Shown: positions 16,412 to 24,306 of the stretch, in pieces
Position numbering within the stretch: position 1 is the first letter of the stretch
Layout of the letters: each line of letters begins with the position of its first letter
Origin: Agromyces ramosus
GTDB taxonomy: Bacteria > Actinomycetota > Actinomycetes > Actinomycetales > Microbacteriaceae
Length of the DNA stretch: 64,000 nt
Assembly: GCF_004216665.1 (NCBI RefSeq)
Contig: NZ_SGWY01000001.1
Coordinates: forward strand, 434,001-498,000
Direction of reading: 5' to 3'
Position numbers and translations under genes: made by a program
Notes under the pieces: generated by a model
Told to the model about the DNA's origin: nothing
Seen by the model: only the letters and a program-made list of their open reading frames with translations
Databases searched by the model: none

Positions 16412-17327
16412 GTCGACCGGCGGCATGCTCGCCGTCGTCGGCGACCTCGTCGAGGACATCGTGGTGTGGGCCGACGAGCCGCTCCGCGTCGCGACCGACA
16501 CGGCCGCGCACGTCTTCCGCGCCCGCGGGGGCAGCGCTGCGAATGTCGCCGCCCTGGCCGCGCCCCTCGTGCCGACGCGCTTCATCGGCCGGGTCGGGGC
16601 GGATGCCGCGGGCGTCTCGCTCGCGGACGACCTCGCCACCGCCGGAGTCGACGTGCGCGTACAGCGCGCGGGGCGCTCGGGCACGGTCGTGCTGCTCGTC
16701 GACGCCGACGGCGAGCGCACGATGTTCCCCGACCGCGCCGCTTCGGCCCTGCTCGACGATGTCGACGACGCCTGGCTCGACGGCGTCGCGTTGCTCCACC
16801 TGCCCGCCTACGGGCTGGAGCGCGAGCCGATGCGGCACGAGCTCGTGCGGCTCGCGGGCGTCGCCCGGGCCCGCGGCATCCGCGTGTCGGTGGACGCGTC
16901 GTCGACCGGACTCATCGCCGGGCTCGGCACCGAGGTGGCGCTCGACCTGTTCCGAGCGATCGCGCCCGACCTGGTCTTCGCGAACGAGGACGAGGCGGCG
17001 CTCCTCGGCCTCGCGGGCGGTGGCGCCGTCGCGGCATCCGTCGCCCGCACCGTCGTGGTGAAGCACGGCCCGCTGCCCACCGACGTCATCGTGGACGGCA
17101 CGCTCGCCGAGCGCGTCGACGTCGCCCCGGTGGCCGACATCCGCGACCTCACAGGCGCGGGCGACGCGTTCGCCGCGGGATTCCTCGCCGCGACGCTGCG
17201 AGGGTCGGATGCCGCGGCAGCCTGCCTCGCCGGTCATGCGAGCGCGGCGTCCGTGCTCGCGAACCCGGGCGCGCACGCGACGCCCGGATCCGCCACACGC
17301 GACCAGGACGTGAATCGAGACGCGTGA
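16395..17327 (+). CDS. PfkB-family sugar kinase, likely pseudouridine kinase
   Basis: A 310-residue ribokinase-like kinase. It has the N-terminal GG motif in RARGGSAANVAALAA, and the C-terminal catalytic DLTGAGDAFAAGFLAA with the base Asp. Coupling to psuG makes pseudouridine the probable substrate, giving pseudouridine 5'-phosphate for PsuG. GTG 16395 has GGAG at 8 nt and overlaps psuG by 17 nt; ATG 16425 is an alternative. The large repeat array starts 39 nt after its stop. Confidence 0.82.
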   Translation: MPSPAESTGGMLAVVGDLVEDIVVWADEPLRVATDTAAHVFRARGGSAANVAALAAPLVPTRFIGRVGADAAGVSLADDLATAGVDVRVQRAGRSGTVVLLVDADGERTMFPDRAASALLDDVDDAWLDGVALLHLPAYGLEREPMRHELVRLAGVARARGIRVSVDASSTGLIAGLGTEVALDLFRAIAPDLVFANEDEAALLGLAGGGAVAASVARTVVVKHGPLPTDVIVDGTLAERVDVAPVADIRDLTGAGDAFAAGFLAATLRGSDAAAACLAGHASAASVLANPGAHATPGSATRDQDVNRDA

Positions 17328-17365
17328 CGCTGTCGCGAGATCGCCGTGCCGACGATCGGTGAACC

Positions 17366-17664
17366 TCCCGCCCGGCGACTCCTGAAAGCAAGGACGCGAC
17401 CGCACGGTGCGCGACTGTCCTTGCTTTCAGGAGTCCGCGGGGCTTTCAGGAGTCCGCGGGCCGGTCGCCGCCTTCCCGCCCGGCGACTCCTGAAAGCAAG
17501 GACGCGAGGGCTCGGTGCAGAACCGTCCTTGCTTTCAGGAGTCACCGAAGGGATTCGCTTTCAGGAGTCACCGAAGGGATTCGCGCTTTCATGAGTCACT
17601 GCTTCAGGAGTCGCTGAATGGACTGGCTTTCAGGAGTGGCTGAAGACGTTCGCCTTCAAGAGTC
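17366..17664. repeat. Cluster of palindromic and tandem repeats built on GCTTTCAGGAGTC
   Basis: About 300 bp hold ten copies of the 13-mer GCTTTCAGGAGTC or close variants. Two 59-nt hairpins, 17377-17435 and 17485-17543, each have 19-bp perfect arms (GACTCCTGAAAGCAAGGAC and its complement) and a 21-nt loop of different sequence. A 34-nt left-arm block is identical at 17366-17399 and 17474-17507. Between and after them are an exact 19-nt tandem pair (17423-17441, 17442-17460), an exact 26-nt tandem pair (17531-17556, 17557-17582), and decaying single units at 17585, 17601, 17626 and 17652. It looks like a REP/BIME-type extragenic array. No ORF is credible inside. Confidence 0.9.
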
Positions 17665-17727
17665 AGGAAGGAAGTCCGGAGTGTCGAGGGATTCCGCGCG
17701 AGTGCCCTGACGTTCGAAGCCCCGCGC

Positions 17728-17775
17728 GCGTCAACCTGAATTGACGCATGGCGTGACGTCAACTACGGTTGACGC
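17728..17775. promoter_or_regulatory. Leaderless promoter with twin 20-bp operators before the tiny HTH gene
   Basis: Two 20-bp inverted-repeat sites lie at 17728-17747 and 17756-17775; both fit NCGTCAACNNNNNTTGACGC, and their centres are 28 bp apart. They overlap a promoter with -35 TTGACG (17741-17746), a 17-nt spacer and -10 TACGGT (17764-17769). Seven nt later comes the ATG at 17777. A protein bound to both sites would cover the promoter, so autorepression is the natural reading. Confidence 0.65.
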
Positions 17776-17776
17776 C

Positions 17777-18004
17777 ATGGACGACCGCACCCTCCGCACC
17801 GCCATCGCCGCCGCCGACGGCGACGACCCCTACCGGGCGCTCCGCGAGCTGCGCCATGCCCGCGTCGAGCTGAACCTCGCCCTCGACCGGGCGGAGGCCG
17901 TGGCCGTGCGCCGTGCCCGGGCCGCCGGATCCAGCTGGCAGCTCATCGCGCTCGCGCTCGAGGTCTCCAAGCAGGCCGTGCACAAGAAGTACGGACGCAG
18001 GTAG
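17777..18004 (+). CDS. Tiny helix-turn-helix DNA-binding protein
   Basis: A 75-residue protein: an acidic N-terminus, a helical region rich in Arg/Ala/Leu, then a C-terminal HTH, AGSSWQLIALALEVSKQAVHKKYGRR. The last part resembles sigma-70 region 4-like or MarR-like recognition helices found in small actinobacterial regulators. It is preceded by twin operators and a leaderless promoter, which supports a DNA-binding autoregulator. It may also control the ABC exporter 81 nt downstream. No named family was recognised. Confidence 0.8.
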   Translation: MDDRTLRTAIAAADGDDPYRALRELRHARVELNLALDRAEAVAVRRARAAGSSWQLIALALEVSKQAVHKKYGRR

Positions 18005-18085
18005 GCCCCGTATGCTGCAAGGCGGCGACGGCGCAGGCATCGGGCGGATGCGGCATCCGCTCACCGCGCCCACCAGGAAGATCTC

Positions 18086-19975
18086 ATGAGCGACACGCAG
18101 ACCCAGACCACCCGACGCAGTCCCTTCTCCCGTGGCGGGAAGGCGGCGACCGGCCCCCGAGCGACGTTCCGCCAGCTGCTCCCATTCCTCTTCGAGCACC
18201 GGCCCGTGCTCATCTGGGTCGCCGTGCTCTCGGTGGTCGGGGCGCTCACGAGTCTGGCCCAACCGCTCCTCGTCGCGCAGGTCATCACGATCGTCGAGGC
18301 CGGCCAGCCGCTCGGCTGGATCGTCTGGGGCCTCATCGCGCTCGTCATCGTCAGCGGCATCATCTCGGGCTACCAGCACTACCTGCTGCAGCGCACCGGC
18401 GAGGGCGTGGTGCTGTCGAGTCGCAAGCGCCTGGTCGCGAAGCTCCTGCGCCTGCCCATCGCGGAGTTCGACACGCGCCGCACGGGCGACCTCGTCTCAC
18501 GCGTCGGCAGCGACACGACGATGCTCCGGGCCGTGCTGACCCAGGGTCTCGTCGAGGCCATCGGCGGGGCCGTCACCTTCATCGGCGCCCTCATCGCGAT
18601 GCTCGTGCTCGACGCCGTGCTGCTCGGACTCACGGTGCTCGTGATCGCGATCGCGATCACGACCGTCACGCTCCTCTCGCGGCGGGTGCGCGAGGCGTCG
18701 CACCAGGCGCAGGAGAAGGTGGGCGACGTCGCCGCCTCCGTCGAGCGCGCGATCAGCGCCGTGCGCACCATCCGCGCCGCGGGCGCCACCGAACGCGAGA
18801 TCCGCACCGTCGACACCGAGGCCGAGGGCGCCTGGCAGATGGGCGTGAAGGTCGCGAAGATCTCCGCGCTCATCGTGCCGATCGCCGGCATCGCGATGCA
18901 GGTGTCGTTCCTGGTGGTGCTCGGCGTCGGCGGCTACCGCGTCGCATCGGGCGCCATCACCGTGGCGAACCTCGTGGCGTTCATCCTCTTCCTGTTCATG
19001 ATGATCCTGCCGCTCGGCCAGGCGTTCGGGGCGATCACGTCGGTGAACCTCGCGCTCGGGGCGCTCGGCCGCATCCAGGAGATCCTCGACCTGCCCGACG
19101 AGGACGCCCACGATCGTCAACTCGCCCCGCTCGCACTGATGGTGGGCGAGGCGAACGACGGCGTGCTCCCGGATGCCGCGGCGATCGAGTTCGACGATGT
19201 GCACTTCGCCTACGCGGCCACCCGGCAGGATCCGGCCGATCCCGGCAACGAGTCCCCCGACGAGCACCTGCCCGAACCCGACGTCACGGCGCGTCAACCG
19301 GTGCTGCGCGGCGTCTCCTTCCGGGTGCCGCGCGGACAGCGGATCGCGCTGGTCGGCCCTTCGGGCGCGGGCAAGTCGACGATCCTCGCCCTCGTCGAGC
19401 GCTTCTACGATCCGAGCGTCGGCGCGGTGCGCATGGGCGGCCTCGACCTGCGCTCGCTCGACCGCCGCGAGCTCCGGGCGCAGATCGGGTACGTCGAGCA
19501 GGACGCTCCCGTGCTGGCCGGAACCCTGCGCGACAACCTGAAGCTCGGCAGCCCCGACGCGACCGACGCCGAGTGCGAGGCCGTGCTGCGCGCGGTCAAC
19601 CTCGGCGGCGTGCTCGACCGCGACCCGGCGGGACTCGACGCCGCCGTGGGCGAGGACGGCATCATGCTCTCGGGCGGCGAGCGCCAGCGACTCGCGATCG
19701 GTCGTGCGCTGCTGTCGGCCCCGCCGATCCTGCTGCTCGACGAGTCGACGTCGTCGCTCGACGGACTGAACGAGCGCATGATGCGCGAGGCCATCGACGC
19801 CGTCTCGGCCGGCCGAACGCTCATCGTCATCGCGCACCGCCTCTCGACGGTCATCGACTCCGACCGCATCGTCGTGGTCGAGGACGGGCGCGTGATCGGC
19901 GAGGGCACCCACGCCGAGCTCGTGGCATCCGTGCCGCTGTACCGCGACCTCGCCGCGCACCAGCTGCTGGTCTGA
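18086..19975 (+). CDS. ABC exporter half-transporter (fused membrane and ATPase domains)
   Basis: A 629-residue type IV (MsbA/LmrA-like) exporter. Six membrane helices occupy roughly residues 35-310. The nucleotide-binding domain has Walker A GPSGAGKST near residue 425, signature LSGGERQRLAIGRA, Walker B ILLLDESTSSLD and H-loop IAHRLST. A 40-residue acidic insert (PADPGNESPDEHLPEPD) lies just before the ATPase core. Only one half-transporter is present, so it probably homodimerises. It follows the tiny HTH gene, hinting at a regulated drug or lipid exporter; the substrate is unknown. Confidence 0.92.
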   Translation: MSDTQTQTTRRSPFSRGGKAATGPRATFRQLLPFLFEHRPVLIWVAVLSVVGALTSLAQPLLVAQVITIVEAGQPLGWIVWGLIALVIVSGIISGYQHYLLQRTGEGVVLSSRKRLVAKLLRLPIAEFDTRRTGDLVSRVGSDTTMLRAVLTQGLVEAIGGAVTFIGALIAMLVLDAVLLGLTVLVIAIAITTVTLLSRRVREASHQAQEKVGDVAASVERAISAVRTIRAAGATEREIRTVDTEAEGAWQMGVKVAKISALIVPIAGIAMQVSFLVVLGVGGYRVASGAITVANLVAFILFLFMMILPLGQAFGAITSVNLALGALGRIQEILDLPDEDAHDRQLAPLALMVGEANDGVLPDAAAIEFDDVHFAYAATRQDPADPGNESPDEHLPEPDVTARQPVLRGVSFRVPRGQRIALVGPSGAGKSTILALVERFYDPSVGAVRMGGLDLRSLDRRELRAQIGYVEQDAPVLAGTLRDNLKLGSPDATDAECEAVLRAVNLGGVLDRDPAGLDAAVGEDGIMLSGGERQRLAIGRALLSAPPILLLDESTSSLDGLNERMMREAIDAVSAGRTLIVIAHRLSTVIDSDRIVVVEDGRVIGEGTHAELVASVPLYRDLAAHQLLV

Positions 19976-20153
19976 GCGCCCTGAGTCGACGGAGCCGAGC
20001 GCTACCTCAGCCCGATCGAGACGGAACCGGCTCAGGGAAAACCCCGGGGCGGTTTGGGGGCTAGCCGGGATGGAGCGGCGCGGCATCCTCCGTAGCGTGG
20101 GTTCCGCATCCGGTTCAGGGTGCCCCGAGCCCATTCCCCCACGGAGGACCACC

Positions 20154-20981
20154 ATGACCATCGCGACCGTCTCCAGCGCACGCGATCTCTCCCGCATCGA
20201 CGAGCTGCCCGTCGAGCTCATCGACGACCTGCCGAATGCGGCCGACGGCGAGGCGAACGCGTCGCGAAGCGGCCTCGGCGACTCCTTCGACCGCATCCAG
20301 GCGGGCATCCAGGGCTGGCTGCGCCACTGGGAGCCGCAGCGACTGCCGGCCTTCACGGCGGTGCGCGACGAGATGCCCGAGAGCGACCGCGGACGCAGCG
20401 CGCTGCGGGCGGCGCCGACCCACGCCGACGGCGCCGTGCGCATCACCGCCAGCCTCTACGACCCGCCGAACCGCGAGGGCGGCCCGCTCAACTGGTCGCG
20501 CAACTGGGCGAGCGTCGCCGTGCTGCCGCCGGCGCGCGACGCCGGGCGCCTCTACTACCGCTTCCGCGTGTCGAGCCGCCTCGTGCTCGACGGACAGGCC
20601 TCGATGAGCCTCGTCTCGACGAGCGTGAACTTCGGCATCGTGGCGGATGCCGCGAAGGCGAGCCCCTTCCAGACCGCGGGCTTCGCGACCCCGATCGCCC
20701 GCCCGCTCGTCGGCGTGCAGGCCCGCGAGGACCAGGACGCCTCGGCGTCGCAGGTGTTCGAGGGCTCGATCGCCGTGCGGCAGGGCGACACCCCGGCCAT
20801 GGCGTTCGTGATCGGCACGGACCTGCTCTTCGACCAGGGCTGGGTGCGAGTGCACGAGGGCTCGAGCACCTGGATCGGGCCGTCGGAGCCCGGCGCGAGC
20901 GGCACCGTCGAGTTCCGGTACGCGCCGGCCGCGATGCTGCGACTCATGGGCCGGCTCGACGAGCCGCACACCGTGGCCTGA
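20154..20981 (+). CDS. Conserved-looking protein of unknown function
   Basis: A 275-residue soluble protein with a GGAGGA ribosome-binding site before the ATG. No signal peptide or membrane segment. The middle looks beta-rich (VRITASLYDPP, WASVAVLPPARDAGRLYYRFRVSSRLVLDGQASMSLVSTSVNFGIV, GTVEFRYAPAAML), suggesting a jelly-roll or beta-sandwich. It is monocistronic. A CGTAGCGT -10-like box lies ~60 nt upstream at 20092-20099. I do not recognise the family. Confidence 0.7.
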   Translation: MTIATVSSARDLSRIDELPVELIDDLPNAADGEANASRSGLGDSFDRIQAGIQGWLRHWEPQRLPAFTAVRDEMPESDRGRSALRAAPTHADGAVRITASLYDPPNREGGPLNWSRNWASVAVLPPARDAGRLYYRFRVSSRLVLDGQASMSLVSTSVNFGIVADAAKASPFQTAGFATPIARPLVGVQAREDQDASASQVFEGSIAVRQGDTPAMAFVIGTDLLFDQGWVRVHEGSSTWIGPSEPGASGTVEFRYAPAAMLRLMGRLDEPHTVA

Positions 20982-21012
20982 ACCCGCCCGGTCTGACGCA
21001 GCGCCCCCCGGC

Positions 21013-21018
21013 TAGAAT
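21013..21018 (+). promoter_or_regulatory. -10 hexamer of a leaderless promoter
   Basis: TAGAAT ends exactly 6 nt before ATG 21025; there is no Shine-Dalgarno. A weak -35-like GTCTGA lies 16 nt further upstream. Confidence 0.55.
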
Positions 21019-21024
21019 CGCCGG

Positions 21025-21540
21025 ATGGCGCGCTTCGTCGTCGTGCTGCCGCTCGTGCCGCTCGCCGCAGGCGACGAGTTCACGGTCGCGCAATGGCCGC
21101 TGCACGTCACGCTGGTCGAGCCGTTCCCCACCGCGCTCACGGCCGACGACGTCGCACGACTGCTCGACGAGGTCGAGGGCATCGGGTCCGTCGCGTCGGT
21201 GATCCACGCCGCCGCCGGCGACGAGGCCATGTTCGGACGCCGCCGCGACGTGCCGGTCACCCTGGTGCGAGACGGAGGGGAGCTCACCGCCCTGCGCTCG
21301 CGCACGCTCGCGGCCCTGCAGCGGGGGGGTGTCGACGTGCAGCCGCGCCTCGACTTCCAGCCGCACGTGACCCGCAAGCAGCACGGGCGGATCCGCCCGG
21401 GCGACCGGGTCGAGCTCGAGACGGTCGCGCTCATCGACATGCGCCCGCCGAAGGGCGGTCACCACCGGCGCGTCGTAGCCGCGTGGCGGCTCGGCGCGTC
21501 ATCCGGAGCTGCACCCGACGCCGCGACTTCGCGGCGCTAG
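21025..21540 (+). CDS. 2'-5' RNA ligase / 2H phosphoesterase superfamily protein
   Basis: A 171-residue protein with the two HxT tetrapeptides that define 2H phosphoesterases: PLHVTLVEPF near residue 30 and QPHVTRKQH near residue 113, at the usual ~85-residue separation. Members act on cyclic phosphates or 2'-5' linkages in RNA or nucleotides; the substrate here is unknown. The C-terminal ~20 residues are low complexity. Its TAG stop shares the sequence CTAG with the convergent membrane protein gene. Confidence 0.8.
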   Translation: MARFVVVLPLVPLAAGDEFTVAQWPLHVTLVEPFPTALTADDVARLLDEVEGIGSVASVIHAAAGDEAMFGRRRDVPVTLVRDGGELTALRSRTLAALQRGGVDVQPRLDFQPHVTRKQHGRIRPGDRVELETVALIDMRPPKGGHHRRVVAAWRLGASSGAAPDAATSRR

Positions 21541-21734
21541 CCCGGCCCTCCGGCACCCCACACCCGGATGTCGGGATCGTCGCGCCCACGCTCCGCCTGA
21601 CGCGTGCCGGGGTCCTCGAACACGTCGGGACCCTCGGTGCCGGCGGACCGGTCCCGACGGATCCGCATGCCGAGCACCACGCCGAGGACGACGAGCCCGC
21701 CGACCAGGATGAGCGCTGTCGGCCACCATTCCAT
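21537..21734 (-). CDS. Small single-pass membrane protein
   Basis: A 65-residue protein: one N-terminal hydrophobic helix (WWPTALILVGGLVVLGVVLGM), then a basic-acidic tail rich in Arg/Asp/Gly. The ATG is at 21734. It is convergent with the 2H phosphoesterase gene, the two stops overlapping in CTAG (21537-21540). Unknown function. Confidence 0.65.
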   Translation of the reverse strand: MEWWPTALILVGGLVVLGVVLGMRIRRDRSAGTEGPDVFEDPGTRQAERGRDDPDIRVWGAGGPG

Positions 21735-21774
21735 GGCCGAACGATACGCCCCTCCAGGGGGTGCGGCAACGCGC

Positions 21775-22149
21775 TCAGAGCGCGTCGGCCGACGCCGGGT
21801 CGTCGACCGTCTCAGCTCGCTTCTGCCAGGGCCAGCGCCCCGAGATCTCGAGCTCGAGCGACCAGCTGAGGAACGTCCGGATGAGCACGATGATCGCGAG
21901 CACGGCGACCGACTCGAGCGTCGGTGTGACGGCGACGGTCTTGATGATGTCGGCGGCCACGAGGAGCTCGAGCCCGAGCAGGATGGCCCGCCCGAGCACC
22001 CGGCGGAAGCGGGTGTAGATCGGATGGATCCGACGGACGCCGCGGAGCGCGGCATCGACCACGGCGTACGAGACGCCGAGCACGATCGCGACGACGCCCA
22101 GCAGATCGACGACCTCGCCGACCGTGGAGATGACCTCGCCGAACTCCAT
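21775..22149 (-). CDS. DUF1622 family membrane protein
   Basis: A 124-residue protein with three hydrophobic segments. The middle RFRRVLGRAILLGLELLVAADIIKTVAVTPTLESVAVLAIIVLIRTFLSWSLELEI stretch is the recognisable DUF1622 core. Function is unknown for the family. It precedes the small single-pass membrane gene on the same strand with a 40-nt gap, so the two may be co-transcribed. Confidence 0.85.
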   Translation of the reverse strand: MEFGEVISTVGEVVDLLGVVAIVLGVSYAVVDAALRGVRRIHPIYTRFRRVLGRAILLGLELLVAADIIKTVAVTPTLESVAVLAIIVLIRTFLSWSLELEISGRWPWQKRAETVDDPASADAL

Positions 22150-22273
22150 CGCGCTCCCCTCTGCGGGACACGCTAGCGGCGCGGGCCGACGACCGCCGTG
22201 CGACCTGCCGCAGACCCCGTGAACCGCGCGAGCGGCGCGATCGCCGGCGCAGCGGCAGACGCGCACGAGGGCC

Positions 22274-22299
22274 GGGGCGCGCCTTCCCGTGCGCGCCCC
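22274..22299 (-). terminator. GC-rich terminator of pckG
   Basis: GGGGCGCGC pairs with GCGCGCCCC around an 8-nt loop, 17 nt past the pckG stop. There is no T-run. The rest of the 22150-22315 gap shows nothing else. Confidence 0.55.
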
Positions 22300-22315
22300 C
22301 GCCCTGGAGTCCCTG

Positions 22316-24178
22316 CTACCCCTGGTGCTGCAGGTGGTAGCGCAGGCTCGACAGCTCGGCCTTCAGGGCCGCCGGCACCCGGTCGCCGAACTGGGCGAAG
22401 TACTCCTCGGTGAGGTCGCACTCGGCGAGCCACGAGTCGGTGTCCACGTCGAAGAGGTGCTCGAGCGCGGCATCCGTGATCTCGAGGCCGTCGAGGTCGA
22501 GCGAGTCGGGTGCCGGAAGCAGCCCGATCGGCGTCTCGACCGCGTCGGCGTCGCCCTCGATGCGCCCGACGATCCACTCGAGCACGCGGGAGTTCTCGCC
22601 GAACCCGGGCCAGAGGAACGAGCCGTCGGAGCCCTTGCGGAACCAGTTCACCTGGAAGATCTTCGGCGCGTTCGCGCCGAGGATCCGGCCCATCTTCACC
22701 CAGTGGCCCCAGTAGTCGGCCATGTTGTAGCCGCAGAACGGCAGCATGGCGAACGGGTCGCGGCGCAGCTCGCCGACGGTGCCCTCCGCGGCAGCGGTCT
22801 GCTCCGACGAGATCGTCGCGCCCATGAAGACGCCGTGCTTCCAGCTGCGCGCCTCGGCGACGAGCGGGACGTTGGTGGCCCGGCGGCCGCCGAAGAGGAT
22901 CGCGTCGATCGGCACGCCGTCGTGCGCGTCCCAGTCGTCGGAGATCTGCGGGCACTGGGCGGCGGCGACCGTGAAGCGCGAGTTCGGGTGCGCGGCCGGT
23001 CGGCCCGAGTCGGGCGTCCAGTGGTTGCCCTCCCAGTCGGTCAGCTCGGCCGGCGGCTGGTCGGTGAGGCCCTCCCACCACACGTCCCCATCGGGGCGCA
23101 GCGCCACGTTGGTGAAGATCGTGTTGCCCCACAGGGTCTGCACGGCCGTCGGGTTCGTGGTCTCGCCGGTGCCCGGCGCGACGCCGAAGAAGCCGGCCTC
23201 GGGGTTGATCGCGTAGAGGCGGCCGTCGTCGCCGGGGCGCATCCACGCGATGTCGTCGCCGATGGTCTCCACCGTCCAGCCGGGGATCGTCGGGCGGAGC
23301 ATCGCGAGGTTCGTCTTGCCGCAGGCCGACGGGAACGCCGCCGCGACGTGGTAGACGCGGCCCTCCGGCGAGGTGATCTTGATGAGCAGCATGTGCTCGG
23401 CGAGCCAGCCCTCGTCGCGGGCCATCACGCTCGCGATGCGCAGGGCGAAGCACTTCTTCGCCAGCAGCGCGTTGCCGCCGTAGCCCGACCCGTACGACCA
23501 GACCTCGCGGGAGTCGGGGAACTGCACGATGTACTTGGTGTCGTTGCAGGGCCAGTCGACCTCGGCGCGCCGGTGGCCCACCCCGTCGACCAACGGGTAG
23601 CCGACCGAGTGGATCGTGCGCACCCAGGGCTCGCCGGCCTCGATGAGTCGGTAGACCGACTCGCCCATGCGGGTCATGATGCCCATGGACAGCACGACGT
23701 ACGGCGAGTCGGTGATCTCGACGCCGAGCTGCGAGATGGGGCCGCCGAGGGGACCCATCGAGAACGGCACGACGTACATCGTGCGGCCCTTCATCGAGCC
23801 GTCGAAGACGTCGAGGAGCTCCTCGCGCATCTCACGCGGGTCGCGCCAGTTGTTCGTCGGGCCGGCGTCCTCCTCGTACGTCGAGCAGATGAACGTGCGG
23901 TCCTCGACGCGGGCGACGTCGCTCGGGTCGGTGCGGGCCAGGTAGCTGTTGGGCCGCCACTCCGGGTTGAGCTTGATGAGCTTGCCCTCGGCCACGAGCT
24001 GCTTCGTCAGGAGGTCGGCCTCGTGCTTCGACCCGTCGCACCAGACGATCTCGTCGGGCTTGGCGAGCGCCGCGATCTCGTCGACCCACGCGCGCAGGGC
24101 GGGATCCGTCGTGCCGTGCTGCGCGTGTCCGGACGTGTCGGAGCCAGAAGTTCCGACTGAGAACTCGGAGATCGTCAT
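22316..24178 (-). CDS. pckG: Phosphoenolpyruvate carboxykinase (GTP)
   Basis: Converts oxaloacetate to PEP with GTP, the entry to gluconeogenesis. The 620-aa protein has the kinase-1a loop [13 protein letters not shown], the GTP-type motif [26 protein letters not shown] and the DDIAWMR metal-binding region. Length fits GTP-dependent rather than ATP-dependent PEPCK. The start is the ATG at 24178; the in-frame extension upstream covers promoter DNA. It is divergent from a RamB-like regulator, in keeping with carbon-source control of gluconeogenesis. Confidence 0.96.
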   Translation of the reverse strand: MTISEFSVGTSGSDTSGHAQHGTTDPALRAWVDEIAALAKPDEIVWCDGSKHEADLLTKQLVAEGKLIKLNPEWRPNSYLARTDPSDVARVEDRTFICSTYEEDAGPTNNWRDPREMREELLDVFDGSMKGRTMYVVPFSMGPLGGPISQLGVEITDSPYVVLSMGIMTRMGESVYRLIEAGEPWVRTIHSVGYPLVDGVGHRRAEVDWPCNDTKYIVQFPDSREVWSYGSGYGGNALLAKKCFALRIASVMARDEGWLAEHMLLIKITSPEGRVYHVAAAFPSACGKTNLAMLRPTIPGWTVETIGDDIAWMRPGDDGRLYAINPEAGFFGVAPGTGETTNPTAVQTLWGNTIFTNVALRPDGDVWWEGLTDQPPAELTDWEGNHWTPDSGRPAAHPNSRFTVAAAQCPQISDDWDAHDGVPIDAILFGGRRATNVPLVAEARSWKHGVFMGATISSEQTAAAEGTVGELRRDPFAMLPFCGYNMADYWGHWVKMGRILGANAPKIFQVNWFRKGSDGSFLWPGFGENSRVLEWIVGRIEGDADAVETPIGLLPAPDSLDLDGLEITDAALEHLFDVDTDSWLAECDLTEEYFAQFGDRVPAALKAELSSLRYHLQHQG

Positions 24179-24272
24179 CGTCGTCCCTTTCGTGGGTTCC
24201 CGACCAGCGGCCGGATGGGTTCGTACTTCAAGGATGCGACGGATTGCGGCATCCATTCAGCCATTTCCACTG

Positions 24273-24300
24273 TTAAGAATGTGAGATCTTTCGCTATCCT
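24273..24300. promoter_or_regulatory. AT-rich divergent control region between pckG and the RamB-like gene
   Basis: TTAAGAAT (24273-24280) and ATCCTTAA (24296-24303) form a spaced near-inverted repeat in an AT-rich island. For the regulator, TATCCT (24295-24300) is a -10 exactly 6 nt before its ATG, with TTAAGA as -35 at 16 nt, so its mRNA would be leaderless. The repeat may be the regulator's own operator. Confidence 0.5.
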
Positions 24301-24306
24301 TAAGCG

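Noticed and set aside
17366..17664. CRISPR array
   Set aside because: Repeat units are adjacent or separated by irregular gaps, contain large palindromes, and no uniform unique spacers or cas genes are present.
24179..24256. N-terminal extension of pckG to 24256
   Set aside because: The extension covers the AT-rich divergent control region and adds residues not typical of PEPCK; ATG 24178 is the better start.
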